DNA of 49,233 nucleotides from Candidatus Lambdaproteobacteria bacterium RIFOXYD2_FULL_50_16 (GCA_001783695.1 MFNE01000053.1:80757-129989); one strand, 5' to 3'; positions 21,974 through 31,363 are shown, counted from the stretch's first letter. A program made the numbers and translations. Notes: a model not told the origin generated them from the sequence alone.

Positions 21974-24900
21974 GGGCTTTTGGCTCGGTTGATTTGTTCA
22001 CCCAAGCCTTGATCATCCCTACTAATAAATCTCCATCTAAGGGCTTGCTTAAATAATCGTCGGCCCCAGCGTCGAGGCATTTTTTGCGGTCTTCGCGCAT
22101 CGCCTTGGCGGTAACCGCGATGACCGGCAAATGAGCCAATTTAGGAATTTGGCGAATAGCCTGCATCGCTTGATAACCATCCATTATTGGCATCATAATA
22201 TCCATTAAAACCAGGTCAACTAGCGGATCGTTGTCCAAGAGGTCCAAGGCCTCTTTCCCATTTTTGGCGTGCAAAGTTTCTGCTTCATTTTCCACCAACA
22301 CCGAAGAGATCACAAAAATATTTTTGATATCGTCATCTACAATTAAAATTCGCTTTCCCTTAAGACTACTTCCTGTTTTTGGTTTAGGCAGCGGTGTCGC
22401 AGGCTCATCCAAAGCCCATTTGAGTTCGTCTAAAAGACGCTCGCGAGAAAAAGCAGTTTTAACAATAATACTTTTTGCTTGGGCCTGCAAACGGTCTTCT
22501 TCTAAAGAGCTTAGCTCTTTACCGGTGTAAACAATCACCGGCACGCGAACCCCACGGGTTTGCATCCGGCTGAAAAGTTCGGTGCCGTCCTGGTTTTGTA
22601 GGCGTAGGTCGAGTAGCACTAAATCTATTTGGTGGTGCCGCAAGTGTTCTTCGGCCTCTTCTAAGTTTTTGGCCAACAAAACCTCTAGGTCCAGTTCGCT
22701 AGCCAAAGCTACCACTACTTCGGCCTCTTGGGTATTGTCTTCGACCACCAAAAGCCGATGTTTTTTGGTCACCATTTTCGAAGTCAAGGTAGATACTAAG
22801 GTGTCAAAATCGCGGTCTTGCAGGGGTTTAGTCCAAAATCCTAGGCTGTCTAGCTTTTGGGTCTCTGGGGTTTGGTCCTGGGCGGTGACAATAAAAATGG
22901 GTAAATGTTGACTCGCTTTTTGACTGCGTAACTGGGCAAACACATCAAGACCGTTCATATCTGGTAACCCTAAATCTAAAACCGCGGCGTCAAAACGGCT
23001 TTTAGCCAGTTGTTCAAACGCCGCTTTGCCTGAAGATACATGCACAAAAGTGAAGCCCCGTCCTTCTAACTTTTCCCCTAAATATTGAGCGAAAAGAAGG
23101 TCGTCTTCGATGATCAACACCCGACCTTGAGTATCCGACGGCTTAGTCGCTTTAGGCCTCACTGGCTGAGGTGGTAGGGCGGCCGCATTGATAGCCAGAG
23201 GTAGGCGAAGCCTAAATACGCTTCCCTGGTCCACCTCGGATTCGAGCTCGATTTGCCCGCCCATTAAATGCACCAACTCGCGGCTAATCGAAAGCCCTAA
23301 GCCCGTACCGCCATATTGCCGACTGGTGCTGCCGTCTGCCTGCTGGAAGGCTTCAAAAATAAGCTCCTTTTTGTCTTTTGAAACCCCAATACCCGTGTCA
23401 ATCACCTCTAACACAAAGGGCAGGTTGCCTGCTTCGCGTCTGGATTTAATGGCGATTTGACCTTGGTTAGTAAATTTCAAGGCGTTTGAAAGCAGGTTCC
23501 GAAGCACCTGCCCTAGTCGTGAACGGTCATTTACCAGAGCCCCATTAAATTGATCCTCAACCACTAATTTTAGTCCTTTTTCCTCTGCTTGTAGTGAAAA
23601 CAAGTCCTGGACCGAGCTCATAAATTCCTTAGATTCCAAGGTCTCGGCGAAAAGCTCCATTTTTCCAGCTTCTACTTTGGAAAGGTCTAAGATATCGTTG
23701 ATTAAACGTAACAATTCGTTGCCCGAATCTTCAATAATTTTAAACAGCCGGACCTTGTCTTCGGTAAAAGTATTGTCTTTATTTCGGGCTAATTGCTGGC
23801 TTAGGAGAATGATGGCGTTGAGCGGGCTTCGAAGCTCGTGGGACATGTTAGCCATAAACTCTGATTTATAGCGGCTTGTATTAGTCAGCTCCTCGGCTTT
23901 TTGGTTTAAGGCTGATTGGGCCATTTGCAGTTCTTCGTATTGCTGGGTCAATTCCTCTTTTGACTCGCGAAGCATCTGCTGTTGCTCTTCCATCTGCTGG
24001 TTCGCTTCCTCCATTTGCTGATTCGCTTCTTCAAGCTGTTGCTGCTGAATCATCAATTGGCGGTTGGTTTGGTTGAGCTCTTCGGTCTGCATCTGCAACC
24101 GCTCGTTGGCTTCTTGGCTATCTTGCAGGAGATAACCAATTTTATTTTGCTGTTGCTGACTAAAAATGAAGTTGCCCACTAGGTGGGCGGCTTCTTCTAA
24201 AAAAGCTTTTTCAAAATCTTTAAAGTGCCGGACCAGCCCTAGCTCCATCACCCCGATAATTTGATTATCATGAACCACCGGAACCCCAAAAATCTCTATC
24301 GGGGCATATTTCGAACTGGAGGTCTCGACCAACAATGGGTGTTGCCCGACAAGTAACATGCTGAACGATTTGGCGTCTTTAGCAACCTGCCCAACAATCC
24401 CCTCACCTAAAGCGATTTCAGACTTAAAATTAAGAGAATAGCTCAAGGCAAAACTACCGGTTAACTTCAGCTTTCCTTCAGTGTTGAGCAAATATAAGGT
24501 CCCCACCCCAGCACCAAGGTGCCTCGCCAAGACCTCTATTGCTAGGTCAGCCAAATTTTGACGCTCAACCTCGGCTAAAAGCGCCCCATTTAACCGAGCG
24601 AGGCCGTCTTTATACCAATTTTGTTGGGCCGACTCTTTAAGACTTCTCCTTTGAAAATGGACCAGACTGTTGATCGCTCCAACTAACATCCCCAACTCGT
24701 CGGTACTTTGAGTTTTTTTAAACTTAAGATTTCCCGCCTCGATTTCTGCAATCCAATCGGTCATCACCTTTAAGGGCTGGGTAAGACTTCGGATCAAGCT
24801 CCAAGCAATCAGTAGTACAAAAACCAAAAGTCCAATTAAGATACTTATATTTAGCCGGAAGGCTTGATCCCGCTGCTCTTGGGCCTGTTGCAAAAAATTA

Positions 24901-25430
24901 TTCGCGTTAGCAAAAGCAAAGGTTTTAATCGATTCAGCCTGTTCGATAAAATATTCGACCAATACCTTGTCATCCCCCATAAACAAGGCTAATGCCGCCT
25001 CTCTGTCCCCTTGACGGAGCAAGGAATAAATCTCACGCCGAAGCTCCCCCCAATGGATAAAGGTGGCTTTAGTCTCTAGAATCCCAGTTTTATCCCCTAA
25101 ATAGTTGCTTAAAACCACTTCGAAACGGTCCAATACTTCCTGTTCCTTCAAAGAACTGCGTTTGAACAGGGTTTGTAATTCCTTTGGATCTTCTGAATGG
25201 AGCATCACCCGCAAATCCCGCTCCAGAATCAAAACTCCTGATTCAATCTCGCGGATATTGTAGCCTACTATTAAGGGATGATCATAAAGCGACTGGGTTA
25301 ATTCACTTAGCGTAAAAATATTGTATAAGCTTATTATTCCAAGCGTCGAAGTGATCAACATTACCAAAGTAAACCCAATGACTAAGCGGGGACCAACGCC
25401 AAACTTTCTGATAATTTGTTCAAACTTCAT
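21966..25430 (-). CDS. Membrane hybrid kinase: HAMP-GAF-HK with three receivers
   Basis: 1154 residues. Membrane helices at about 14-35 and 196-214 frame a helical periplasmic sensor of the four-helix-bundle type. A HAMP domain (about 215-268), a GAF domain (about 290-420), and a long Gln/Glu-rich coiled coil with three near-identical heptads of the form EEANQQM (about 470-490) follow. HisKA has its His near 529 (FMANMSHELRSPLN). The ATPase has NLLSNALKF, DTGIGV and GTGLGLSISREL. Three receivers then follow in series, each with a candidate Asp (AVLDLGLPDMNG, VLLDLRLQNQDG, VLMDIMMPIMDG). Only the third looks fully standard (YLSKP). It overlaps the CheB-CheR gene by four bases. The ligand is unknown. 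Confidence 0.9.
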   Translation of the reverse strand: MKFEQIIRKFGVGPRLVIGFTLVMLITSTLGIISLYNIFTLSELTQSLYDHPLIVGYNIREIESGVLILERDLRVMLHSEDPKELQTLFKRSSLKEQEVLDRFEVVLSNYLGDKTGILETKATFIHWGELRREIYSLLRQGDREAALALFMGDDKVLVEYFIEQAESIKTFAFANANNFLQQAQEQRDQAFRLNISILIGLLVFVLLIAWSLIRSLTQPLKVMTDWIAEIEAGNLKFKKTQSTDELGMLVGAINSLVHFQRRSLKESAQQNWYKDGLARLNGALLAEVERQNLADLAIEVLARHLGAGVGTLYLLNTEGKLKLTGSFALSYSLNFKSEIALGEGIVGQVAKDAKSFSMLLVGQHPLLVETSSSKYAPIEIFGVPVVHDNQIIGVMELGLVRHFKDFEKAFLEEAAHLVGNFIFSQQQQNKIGYLLQDSQEANERLQMQTEELNQTNRQLMIQQQQLEEANQQMEEANQQMEEQQQMLRESKEELTQQYEELQMAQSALNQKAEELTNTSRYKSEFMANMSHELRSPLNAIILLSQQLARNKDNTFTEDKVRLFKIIEDSGNELLRLINDILDLSKVEAGKMELFAETLESKEFMSSVQDLFSLQAEEKGLKLVVEDQFNGALVNDRSRLGQVLRNLLSNALKFTNQGQIAIKSRREAGNLPFVLEVIDTGIGVSKDKKELIFEAFQQADGSTSRQYGGTGLGLSISRELVHLMGGQIELESEVDQGSVFRLRLPLAINAAALPPQPVRPKATKPSDTQGRVLIIEDDLLFAQYLGEKLEGRGFTFVHVSSGKAAFEQLAKSRFDAAVLDLGLPDMNGLDVFAQLRSQKASQHLPIFIVTAQDQTPETQKLDSLGFWTKPLQDRDFDTLVSTLTSKMVTKKHRLLVVEDNTQEAEVVVALASELDLEVLLAKNLEEAEEHLRHHQIDLVLLDLRLQNQDGTELFSRMQTRGVRVPVIVYTGKELSSLEEDRLQAQAKSIIVKTAFSRERLLDELKWALDEPATPLPKPKTGSSLKGKRILIVDDDIKNIFVISSVLVENEAETLHAKNGKEALDLLDNDPLVDLVLMDIMMPIMDGYQAMQAIRQIPKLAHLPVIAVTAKAMREDRKKCLDAGADDYLSKPLDGDLLVGMIKAWVNKSTEPKAHG

Positions 25431-27115
25431 AGCATTCCAGCTTGTGGGGTAAACTTTTTTTGGAAAATTTTAAGTCGAGGTTCTAATTGGCTGAAGTTTG
25501 ATTGGTGCGGTGAGGTCAAGGATTCGCATTGTCCCAAAAGTAAAAATCCCCCTCGCACCAAAGAGGAGTGGACCAGAGAAAGGACTTTTGTTTGCAAACT
25601 AGGTTGGAAATAGATCATTACATTACGTAACAAAACCAATTGAAATTCATTCATTACGGAGTCACTTACCAAATTATGTTGAAAAAATAGAACCTTTTTG
25701 CGAATTTGCGGGACTATTTCATAAAAACCCGCATGCGGGATCAAATAGTCTTCGAAATTTTTTGCGCCCCCAGCTTTAAGGTAGTTGTCTTTATAGCTGG
25801 CCAATCCTTCCTCTGGGATCAATCCGTTTTGCGCTTGGGCTAGAATGGTTTGATTAAAATCAGTCGCATAGATCTGGGTTTTTTCGAGCAGTCCCGCTTC
25901 CTCTAATAAAATAGCCAACGAAAAAGGCTCTTCCCCACCAGCACAACCGGCGCACCAGACCTTACAATGGGTAAAGGTTTCTAAATATCTAAAAACCCGC
26001 TCCCTTAGGCCAGTAAGTTGCTCGGGCTCGCGGAAAAAACTGCTAACATTAATAGAGCTATCATCTAAAAAGTCTTCAAAAAGCGCGGGGTCGGTTAAAA
26101 GTTCTTTTTGAAAATGAGCAAGGTTCGAATGGCCGTTTCGCCCCATAGAGATACTAACCCGGCGCGACATACTGGTCCAATCGTATTCTTTGAAATTGGT
26201 CCCATAAACCTGCTTTACTTGCTCCAACAAGGATTCGATCCCAGGAAGGATCTTTGCCACTTCGCTGGGGGTCAAAATATCATTTAATGCGTTAACTATT
26301 TCTTCATTTTTTATCACCCGGTGACACTCGCCACTATCGACAATCGCTTTGGGTAAACTAGAGGCAGTGGCTTGGGATGGATCTTCGGCCCAGATTAACG
26401 ATCCACATTGTTTTAGGGTTTTAATGGCGCCCGCGCCATCTTGTCCGTACCCGGTAATCGTCAAGGCCAAAAGGTTATCGAGAAATTCCATGGCTAAACT
26501 TTTATAGGCCACCTCAATTGAGGGCCTCGCTCCGGCAACCCTTAGCCCTTTGGTTAAATAAATCACGCCACCAGAAACGACCAAATGCGAATCAGCGGGA
26601 GCCAGATATAGGTATCCAGGTTCAATGGGGGTACCCGAACTGGGCTCAGTTACCTTATAGGTCGTACTCAGTTGTAAAATGCTTTTTAAGTCAGATTTAC
26701 GCCCAGGCTGCTGGTGTAAAATCAAAAAAATACTTACCTCTTGCAGCTCTAGGCCAGGCAATACCGACTTAAGCCATTCAATACTTCCGGTGCTGCCCCC
26801 AATGACCAGGGCTCGAATATGGGGCTTGAGGGTTTGGGTTACAAGAGGGCGGGTCCAACTAGCGTCAAAACCCAGTTGCTGCAAATAAAGCCAAAGTCGG
26901 CGGTTACCCACCTTAAACTTTAATCGGTCTTTATGGTTGGCCAAATCAATTAATATCGTGCGCGAAAGCTCGGAGACATTTACCAGCGTCACTTCAAGCA
27001 GCCCTTGGGTCGAGTGCACGCCTGTTAAAAATTGGGTATCCTCTGCACCGGAGGTGATCGGACCTTCTAAGTACAACTTGGTGCCCTGCGGGCTTTGGTT
27101 AACTAGCTGTAACAA
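25427..27115 (-). CDS. CheB-CheR fusion protein with STAS-like N-terminus
   Basis: 562 residues from TTG 27115, preceded by AAAGG; no better start is open. Residues 1-95 look like a STAS/anti-sigma-antagonist-type domain. About 98-290 is a CheB methylesterase domain with a likely catalytic triad of Ser108 (IGGSTGS), His134 (LILHQQ) and Asp226 (TGYGQDGAGAI). About 300-555 is a CheR methyltransferase with the SAM motif CAGCAGGEEPFSLAI and LLRNVMIYF. There is no receiver, unlike classical CheB, so control must come from the N-terminus or from partners. It heads an operon with two hybrid kinases. No chemoreceptor, CheA or CheW is encoded nearby, so its methylation target is unknown. Confidence 0.85.
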   Translation of the reverse strand: MLQLVNQSPQGTKLYLEGPITSGAEDTQFLTGVHSTQGLLEVTLVNVSELSRTILIDLANHKDRLKFKVGNRRLWLYLQQLGFDASWTRPLVTQTLKPHIRALVIGGSTGSIEWLKSVLPGLELQEVSIFLILHQQPGRKSDLKSILQLSTTYKVTEPSSGTPIEPGYLYLAPADSHLVVSGGVIYLTKGLRVAGARPSIEVAYKSLAMEFLDNLLALTITGYGQDGAGAIKTLKQCGSLIWAEDPSQATASSLPKAIVDSGECHRVIKNEEIVNALNDILTPSEVAKILPGIESLLEQVKQVYGTNFKEYDWTSMSRRVSISMGRNGHSNLAHFQKELLTDPALFEDFLDDSSINVSSFFREPEQLTGLRERVFRYLETFTHCKVWCAGCAGGEEPFSLAILLEEAGLLEKTQIYATDFNQTILAQAQNGLIPEEGLASYKDNYLKAGGAKNFEDYLIPHAGFYEIVPQIRKKVLFFQHNLVSDSVMNEFQLVLLRNVMIYFQPSLQTKVLSLVHSSLVRGGFLLLGQCESLTSPHQSNFSQLEPRLKIFQKKFTPQAGML

Positions 27116-27209
27116 AAGGCCTTTATTGTTTAGAGGGGCATGGTACCAAACAGCGCTTTGAACTTAACAGATTAACCTAAAAATTTCTAGTCCCTATCAA
27201 TCGCAGCCA

Positions 27210-27239
27210 TATTCCTTGGATAAGAAGCATAAAGGAATA
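27210..27239. repeat. Inverted repeat upstream of the CheB-CheR operon
   Basis: TATTCCTT (27210-27217) and AAGGAATA (27232-27239) are perfect 8-base arms. The site is between the operon start and the end of the membrane-protein gene and has no T-run, so it may be an operator or a Rho-type stop structure. Confidence 0.3.
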
Positions 27240-27256
27240 GACTAAAAATACTTTTT

Positions 27257-29149
27257 TTAGTGTTCTCGCCGCACCCAAACTGCTACTTGGGGCTCGGCCA
27301 TAGTTTGCTCAAAGCCCTCTAACTTAATCGGTAATATAGGGCTGTTTTTCTCGATCCACACGACCGCCTGGACTCGGTACTCTTCTAAAAACACGGTTTG
27401 TTCCTCTTGATCCATCTTGCCTGCAAAAAATAGATCAGCCTGGGTTTGAACGGCTTGATAAACCTTTGGGTCTTGAAACAGGGCGTCATCATATTGGCTT
27501 GAAATCACGGACCGGTTGTGAGTTAAAGCCGATATTCCAAAGGCTCTGGGGCCTTGATAATAATTATGTAGTACCAAGGCACTAGGTTTGGTTTTTTTGT
27601 TTAGCTGGGCAAACGCCTCCACCTCGTCAGGATGGTAGGAATATTGGGACATAGCTGAAAAATCGTTCCGCCTTTCCCAGGCGTATTGATAGCCCGCAAA
27701 GGCTACCAGTAATAAAACCAGCACCAGCCCCAACCTCGGGCGTCCAGCCCACCTGCGGGCAAAAACCATCGCCGCCCAAGCCGAAAAGGCCCAAGAACCG
27801 TAAAACAGGAAGTAGGAGATGGAACTAGGCGCGTGGGTAAACTGGTAATATAAAAAGACTCGTAACGTGCCTATTGCCCCTAAAAACAGGAGGATAGGAG
27901 CCGGGTCAAACCCCACTCGGCTTCGGCGGCAGAGCGCCAAACACAATAAGATTAAGCTATCGCCGAGATAAAAAATAGGAAACAAGCTGTTTTTATAGTC
28001 AAAGCCGGTCCAATTATTGATTTTATTAAGCAGGAACGCATAAACTGGCGAGGCTTGTACCATACGCTCTGAGTAAATCGCGATCCAGTCGTGACCTTTG
28101 TAATATTCTAAACTTGTTTGCACCGATTGCGTATCAAATCCAAAACAGGCGATGTACACCAGACCAGAGGCCCCTAACCCTAAAACTAGGGCCGTCAATA
28201 TCAATCGCCAATCCGCCTCCCGCCTAAAAAAAGCCCAAAGTCCCACTAAAGGAACCGCCAACAAAAGTGGAGCCAAGGCGACCACCTTAATCCCTACCAA
28301 TAGAGATGACAGCAAGACCGCCAATACCAAGTCTAGGGGCAACTTTTTGGCGCCGTAGCGAAGCACCGCCGCCGCAGCAAAAAACATTATAGCCAGCCCA
28401 AGGGTGTCCTCGCGAAAACCAAAATGGGCAATCTTTTGGCCACTGGCCATCCCTTGGATGGTGAAAAAAAAGAGGGTCAAACCCAGCCCTAACCAAGGCG
28501 GAACCGGTTCCCTAGCCGAAAGCACCGCCCAAAATCCGGCAAAAATCAGCATCCAGTTGATCCCAACCAAGAAGCGTAAATACACCTCTGGCAAACTGAT
28601 CTGGCCAAACTGGCTTAGATTAACCGCAAATAATTCGGTCAGGTGATAATAACCAAAGTGACCCTCGGTAGCGACTAAAAATTCTTGGGGTGGATAATGT
28701 CTTAAGATCTCTTGGGCCAGAGACAAACGGAATAGTTCGTCTTCGTAATATTGGTACAGTTCAATCTGATTGGCCCACCATGCTGCGATCCCTATAGCGA
28801 AGGCACCGATAGCAAAAGCTACCCAACGTTCTTTGGTCACCCAAGAAAACCCAATCTCCCACATCCGGGCCATATCGCCCAGCAAGACTTGGCGATAGGT
28901 TAATACCCAGCCAAATAAAAGACTGGCTTCGATGAAATAAAAGATCTGAAAGGGTAAGCCCAGTAGGCCTAAAATCCACCGAAAAAATAGTGACCCAAAG
29001 AAGTGGGCTACTATACCCAGCCCTAATACCGCCCCTACCCCAGGAACAGGAAAGTAACCTCTGCGCCACCCTATATGCCCCAAAGCTAAACCAGGCAAGA
29101 CTAGGTTATATAGGAGGAACAACATACAAATGAGGCTGTTTTCTAACAT
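27257..29149 (-). CDS. Polytopic membrane protein, GT-C glycosyltransferase-like
   Basis: 630 residues from ATG 29149, which has AGGTG just before it; an upstream TTG at 29179 is less likely. There are a dozen or more hydrophobic helices across residues 1-500, with an acidic loop after an early helix (YQYYEDELFRLSLAQEIL) in the position where GT-C transferases carry a catalytic acidic motif. The last 130 residues are soluble and probably periplasmic (ALVLHNYYQGPRAFGISAL and following). Such proteins transfer sugars from lipid carriers to surface polymers or lipids. The exact family is not recognised, and it stands alone between signalling genes. Call rests on topology and the acidic loop. Confidence 0.5.
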   Translation of the reverse strand: MLENSLICMLFLLYNLVLPGLALGHIGWRRGYFPVPGVGAVLGLGIVAHFFGSLFFRWILGLLGLPFQIFYFIEASLLFGWVLTYRQVLLGDMARMWEIGFSWVTKERWVAFAIGAFAIGIAAWWANQIELYQYYEDELFRLSLAQEILRHYPPQEFLVATEGHFGYYHLTELFAVNLSQFGQISLPEVYLRFLVGINWMLIFAGFWAVLSAREPVPPWLGLGLTLFFFTIQGMASGQKIAHFGFREDTLGLAIMFFAAAAVLRYGAKKLPLDLVLAVLLSSLLVGIKVVALAPLLLAVPLVGLWAFFRREADWRLILTALVLGLGASGLVYIACFGFDTQSVQTSLEYYKGHDWIAIYSERMVQASPVYAFLLNKINNWTGFDYKNSLFPIFYLGDSLILLCLALCRRSRVGFDPAPILLFLGAIGTLRVFLYYQFTHAPSSISYFLFYGSWAFSAWAAMVFARRWAGRPRLGLVLVLLLVAFAGYQYAWERRNDFSAMSQYSYHPDEVEAFAQLNKKTKPSALVLHNYYQGPRAFGISALTHNRSVISSQYDDALFQDPKVYQAVQTQADLFFAGKMDQEEQTVFLEEYRVQAVVWIEKNSPILPIKLEGFEQTMAEPQVAVWVRREH

Positions 29150-29299
29150 GGCACCTAGGTTGATTTTAAATATAAGCAAACCTAGCAGGGCGTTGACCGG
29201 GAAGCAACCGCTTCAACTTTTAAAAAAGGGGTAGGAAGAAAGCTTGGTACCGTTTTATACTCAAGTTTCTTAACAGAGCAAACCGAACTTGTAGGAGTT

Positions 29300-30157
29300 A
29301 TGCAAAACAAGCGAATTTTGGTGGTCGATGATGAAGAGGCGTTGCGGCGTTCGATTTTGCGTCACCTTAAAAAAACCGAGGCCCTGTGTTTTGAAGCAGG
29401 CAACGGCGAGGAAGCCCTGGCAACTTTGGGTGAAACCAAACCCGACCTGATTTTACTCGATATTATGATGCCGGTTATGGACGGCCTTGAGTTTTGCCGT
29501 CAGGTCCGCCGGGTGCCAGAGATGCGCGAGGTTTATCTGATTTTTTTAACCAGCAAATCCGATTTAAAAGACCGAGTGTTAGGGTTGTATTTAGGGGCAG
29601 ATAATTACCTAACCAAACCCTTTGAACCCAAGGCGCTTTTAGAGGCGGTCGAGGTCGGACTTGCGGCAAAGGCCCAGACCCGCCAAGCCATTCTGGACCC
29701 CCTCACCGAGCTTTACAATCGCCATTATTTTAACCTGCGATTAGGCGACGAACAGTACCGCGCCCAATTATACCACCGGGGACTTTCGCTGGCGCTAATT
29801 GACCTCAATGGTTTTGGCATGGCCGACCCAGAGGTGGGCAAACTGGGCTGGGACACTATCTTGAGCACCTTAGCCCATTTAATGAAAAGCCAGTTTCGCC
29901 GGTGTGATCTGCTCGCCTATTTGGGAGAGGGGAATTTAGCCGTTTTGTTGCCCGAATCCGAGCCCTACGGTGCCAAACAGATACTCGAAGAATTTGTCGC
30001 TTTAGTCAAAGCCTCCGATTTCCCTAAAAAAGGTAAAATTATTTTACGGATTGGCCTTGCTTCAGGAGAACCCGGACACCTATTAAAACAAGCAGAAGAG
30101 GCCCTTCGGGGGGCATTGATCAGGGGGGAGTGGCTCCATGTTTTACCCGAACCTTAA
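29300..30157 (+). CDS. Response regulator with degenerate GGDEF domain
   Basis: 285 residues, start behind TAGGAG. The receiver (1-125) is complete: D10/D11, Asp54 (LLDIMMP), Thr in FLTSKS and Lys in YLTKPF. A GGDEF-fold domain follows, with the family entry DPLTELYNRHYF intact. The active-site GGDEF is replaced by LGEGN (about 208-212), so it cannot be expected to make c-di-GMP. It may bind GTP or a partner. A TATACT -10-like box lies 39 bases upstream of the start. A paralogue of the same architecture lies at 41716-42546 next to an HD-GYP gene. It is followed by the DUF2461 gene after eight bases. Confidence 0.82.
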   Translation: MQNKRILVVDDEEALRRSILRHLKKTEALCFEAGNGEEALATLGETKPDLILLDIMMPVMDGLEFCRQVRRVPEMREVYLIFLTSKSDLKDRVLGLYLGADNYLTKPFEPKALLEAVEVGLAAKAQTRQAILDPLTELYNRHYFNLRLGDEQYRAQLYHRGLSLALIDLNGFGMADPEVGKLGWDTILSTLAHLMKSQFRRCDLLAYLGEGNLAVLLPESEPYGAKQILEEFVALVKASDFPKKGKIILRIGLASGEPGHLLKQAEEALRGALIRGEWLHVLPEP

Positions 30158-30165
30158 AGGGAAGT

Positions 30166-30858
30166 ATGGAATTTTCTGGCTTTGGTAAAGGCGCCCAGCA
30201 ATTTTTTATCGACTTGGCCCAAAACAACCAAAAAACTTGGTTTGAGGCTAACAAGTCCCGCTACGAAGTCGAGGTTTTGGAACCCGCTTTAAGACTAGTT
30301 GAAATCCTTGGATCAAAGCTGGCCACCCTTCGTCCAGGGATTCATTATGAAGCTTCCGCCCATGGCAGGGGGTCGATCTTTCGGATTCACCGAGACCTGC
30401 GTTTTTCCAAAGATAAAACCCCCTATAAAACCCATCTAGGGGTGCTTTTTTGGCTCAATTTAGGTTTGCCCAAAAAAGATAACCCAGGATTTTATTTAGA
30501 GCTTAACCAGGCCGGGGTGAAGCTTTACGCTGGTCTTTGGGAACTGGACAAAGCCCGCCTGGAAGCCTTCAGACAATCAGTCACCAATCCTGGACCCGCC
30601 CTAGAATTGGACAAAATTTTCCAAGCTTTGCAAACTGCTGGCTATGAGACCGCCCAGCCCTACTATAAACGCCCTCCCAAAGGCTTTGTCGCCGAACATG
30701 AAGCGGCTGGTCTGCTCCTTTACCGTGCCCTTTGGGCCCACAAGGCAAATCTAGGCGCCAAGGTTGGCCAAGGCAACGAGCTAGTCGAGGAAACCTTATA
30801 CTTTTATCAATCCTGTTTCCCCCTTTTAGATTGGGTCGAAACCCACCTATTTGGATAA
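30166..30858 (+). CDS. DUF2461 family protein
   Basis: 230 residues from ATG 30166, preceded by AAAGGGAAG. Recognised by the family pattern: FFIDLAQNNQKTWFEANKSRYE near the N-terminus, RIHRDLRFSKDKTPYKTHLG in the middle, PGFYLELNQAGVKLYAGLW, and RPPKGFVAEHEAAGLLLYRAL toward the C-terminus. The length fits the family (about 210-230). The biochemical function of DUF2461 is not established; the conserved Arg, Lys, His and Asp residues suggest an enzyme or nucleotide-binding protein. It is eight bases past the degenerate-GGDEF regulator and probably co-transcribed with it. A near-perfect palindrome follows. Confidence 0.85.
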   Translation: MEFSGFGKGAQQFFIDLAQNNQKTWFEANKSRYEVEVLEPALRLVEILGSKLATLRPGIHYEASAHGRGSIFRIHRDLRFSKDKTPYKTHLGVLFWLNLGLPKKDNPGFYLELNQAGVKLYAGLWELDKARLEAFRQSVTNPGPALELDKIFQALQTAGYETAQPYYKRPPKGFVAEHEAAGLLLYRALWAHKANLGAKVGQGNELVEETLYFYQSCFPLLDWVETHLFG

Positions 30859-30862
30859 GCCA

Positions 30863-30897
30863 ATATAAACCCTAGGTGGGCAACACTAGGGTATATA
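30863..30897. repeat. Palindrome between the DUF2461 gene and the following unknown gene
   Basis: ACCCTAG (30869-30875) and CTAGGGT (30886-30892) are perfect arms, extended by near-matching TATA stretches on both sides to about 12 bases. No T-run follows. It may be an operator for the gene at 30955 or a weak transcription stop. Confidence 0.35.
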
Positions 30898-30954
30898 GGA
30901 GCTTGTCGAAGCGGTGCAATCCATTTACTCTAAACTTCTAAACTGGGAAATAAA

Positions 30955-31350
30955 ATGAGCTCTACACTCCTAATTCGATGGCAAAAGCTTGAAGATTCTG
31001 GGCCACAATTGGACTTTTGGGTGACTAACGGGTTCACTCATCCGGTTATGGTGCTGGGGTTGGTCCTGGGTAACCATGGGGACTTTTACCCGCTTGCCCT
31101 AGAAGCCTTTGCCAAAGGGGTGGACGGTTATGGACTTAGCTTTAAAATCGAGGCTTTTGAAACGGTTCGTTGCCGGCCTATTTTTGATCCTCTTTTAGAG
31201 GAAGCCTTGACCTACGACCAATCCTTATTTTGTTTTTTGGCCCATGAGCCCTGGCCAATTGAGGTTAAACCAATTGAATTATTCCAAAAGGCAGGCAACC
31301 TGTTGGACCGACATGCGTTTGAACAAATGGGTAAGGGGCCAGCCCGTTAA
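30955..31350 (+). CDS. Hypothetical protein upstream of a lone response regulator
   Basis: 131 residues, not recognised. It starts at ATG 30955 behind GGGAAAT, a weak ribosome-binding site. No signal peptide or membrane helix is evident. The sequence has alternating hydrophobic residues typical of a small alpha/beta domain (LLIRWQKLEDSGPQLDFWV, MVLGLVLGNHGDFYPLAL) and a helical C-terminus. Its stop is 13 bases before a single-domain response regulator, so the two are very probably one operon and may work together, for instance as partner or phosphatase. That is positional inference only. Confidence 0.5.
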   Translation: MSSTLLIRWQKLEDSGPQLDFWVTNGFTHPVMVLGLVLGNHGDFYPLALEAFAKGVDGYGLSFKIEAFETVRCRPIFDPLLEEALTYDQSLFCFLAHEPWPIEVKPIELFQKAGNLLDRHAFEQMGKGPAR

Positions 31351-31363
31351 CTTTCGGAAACCA

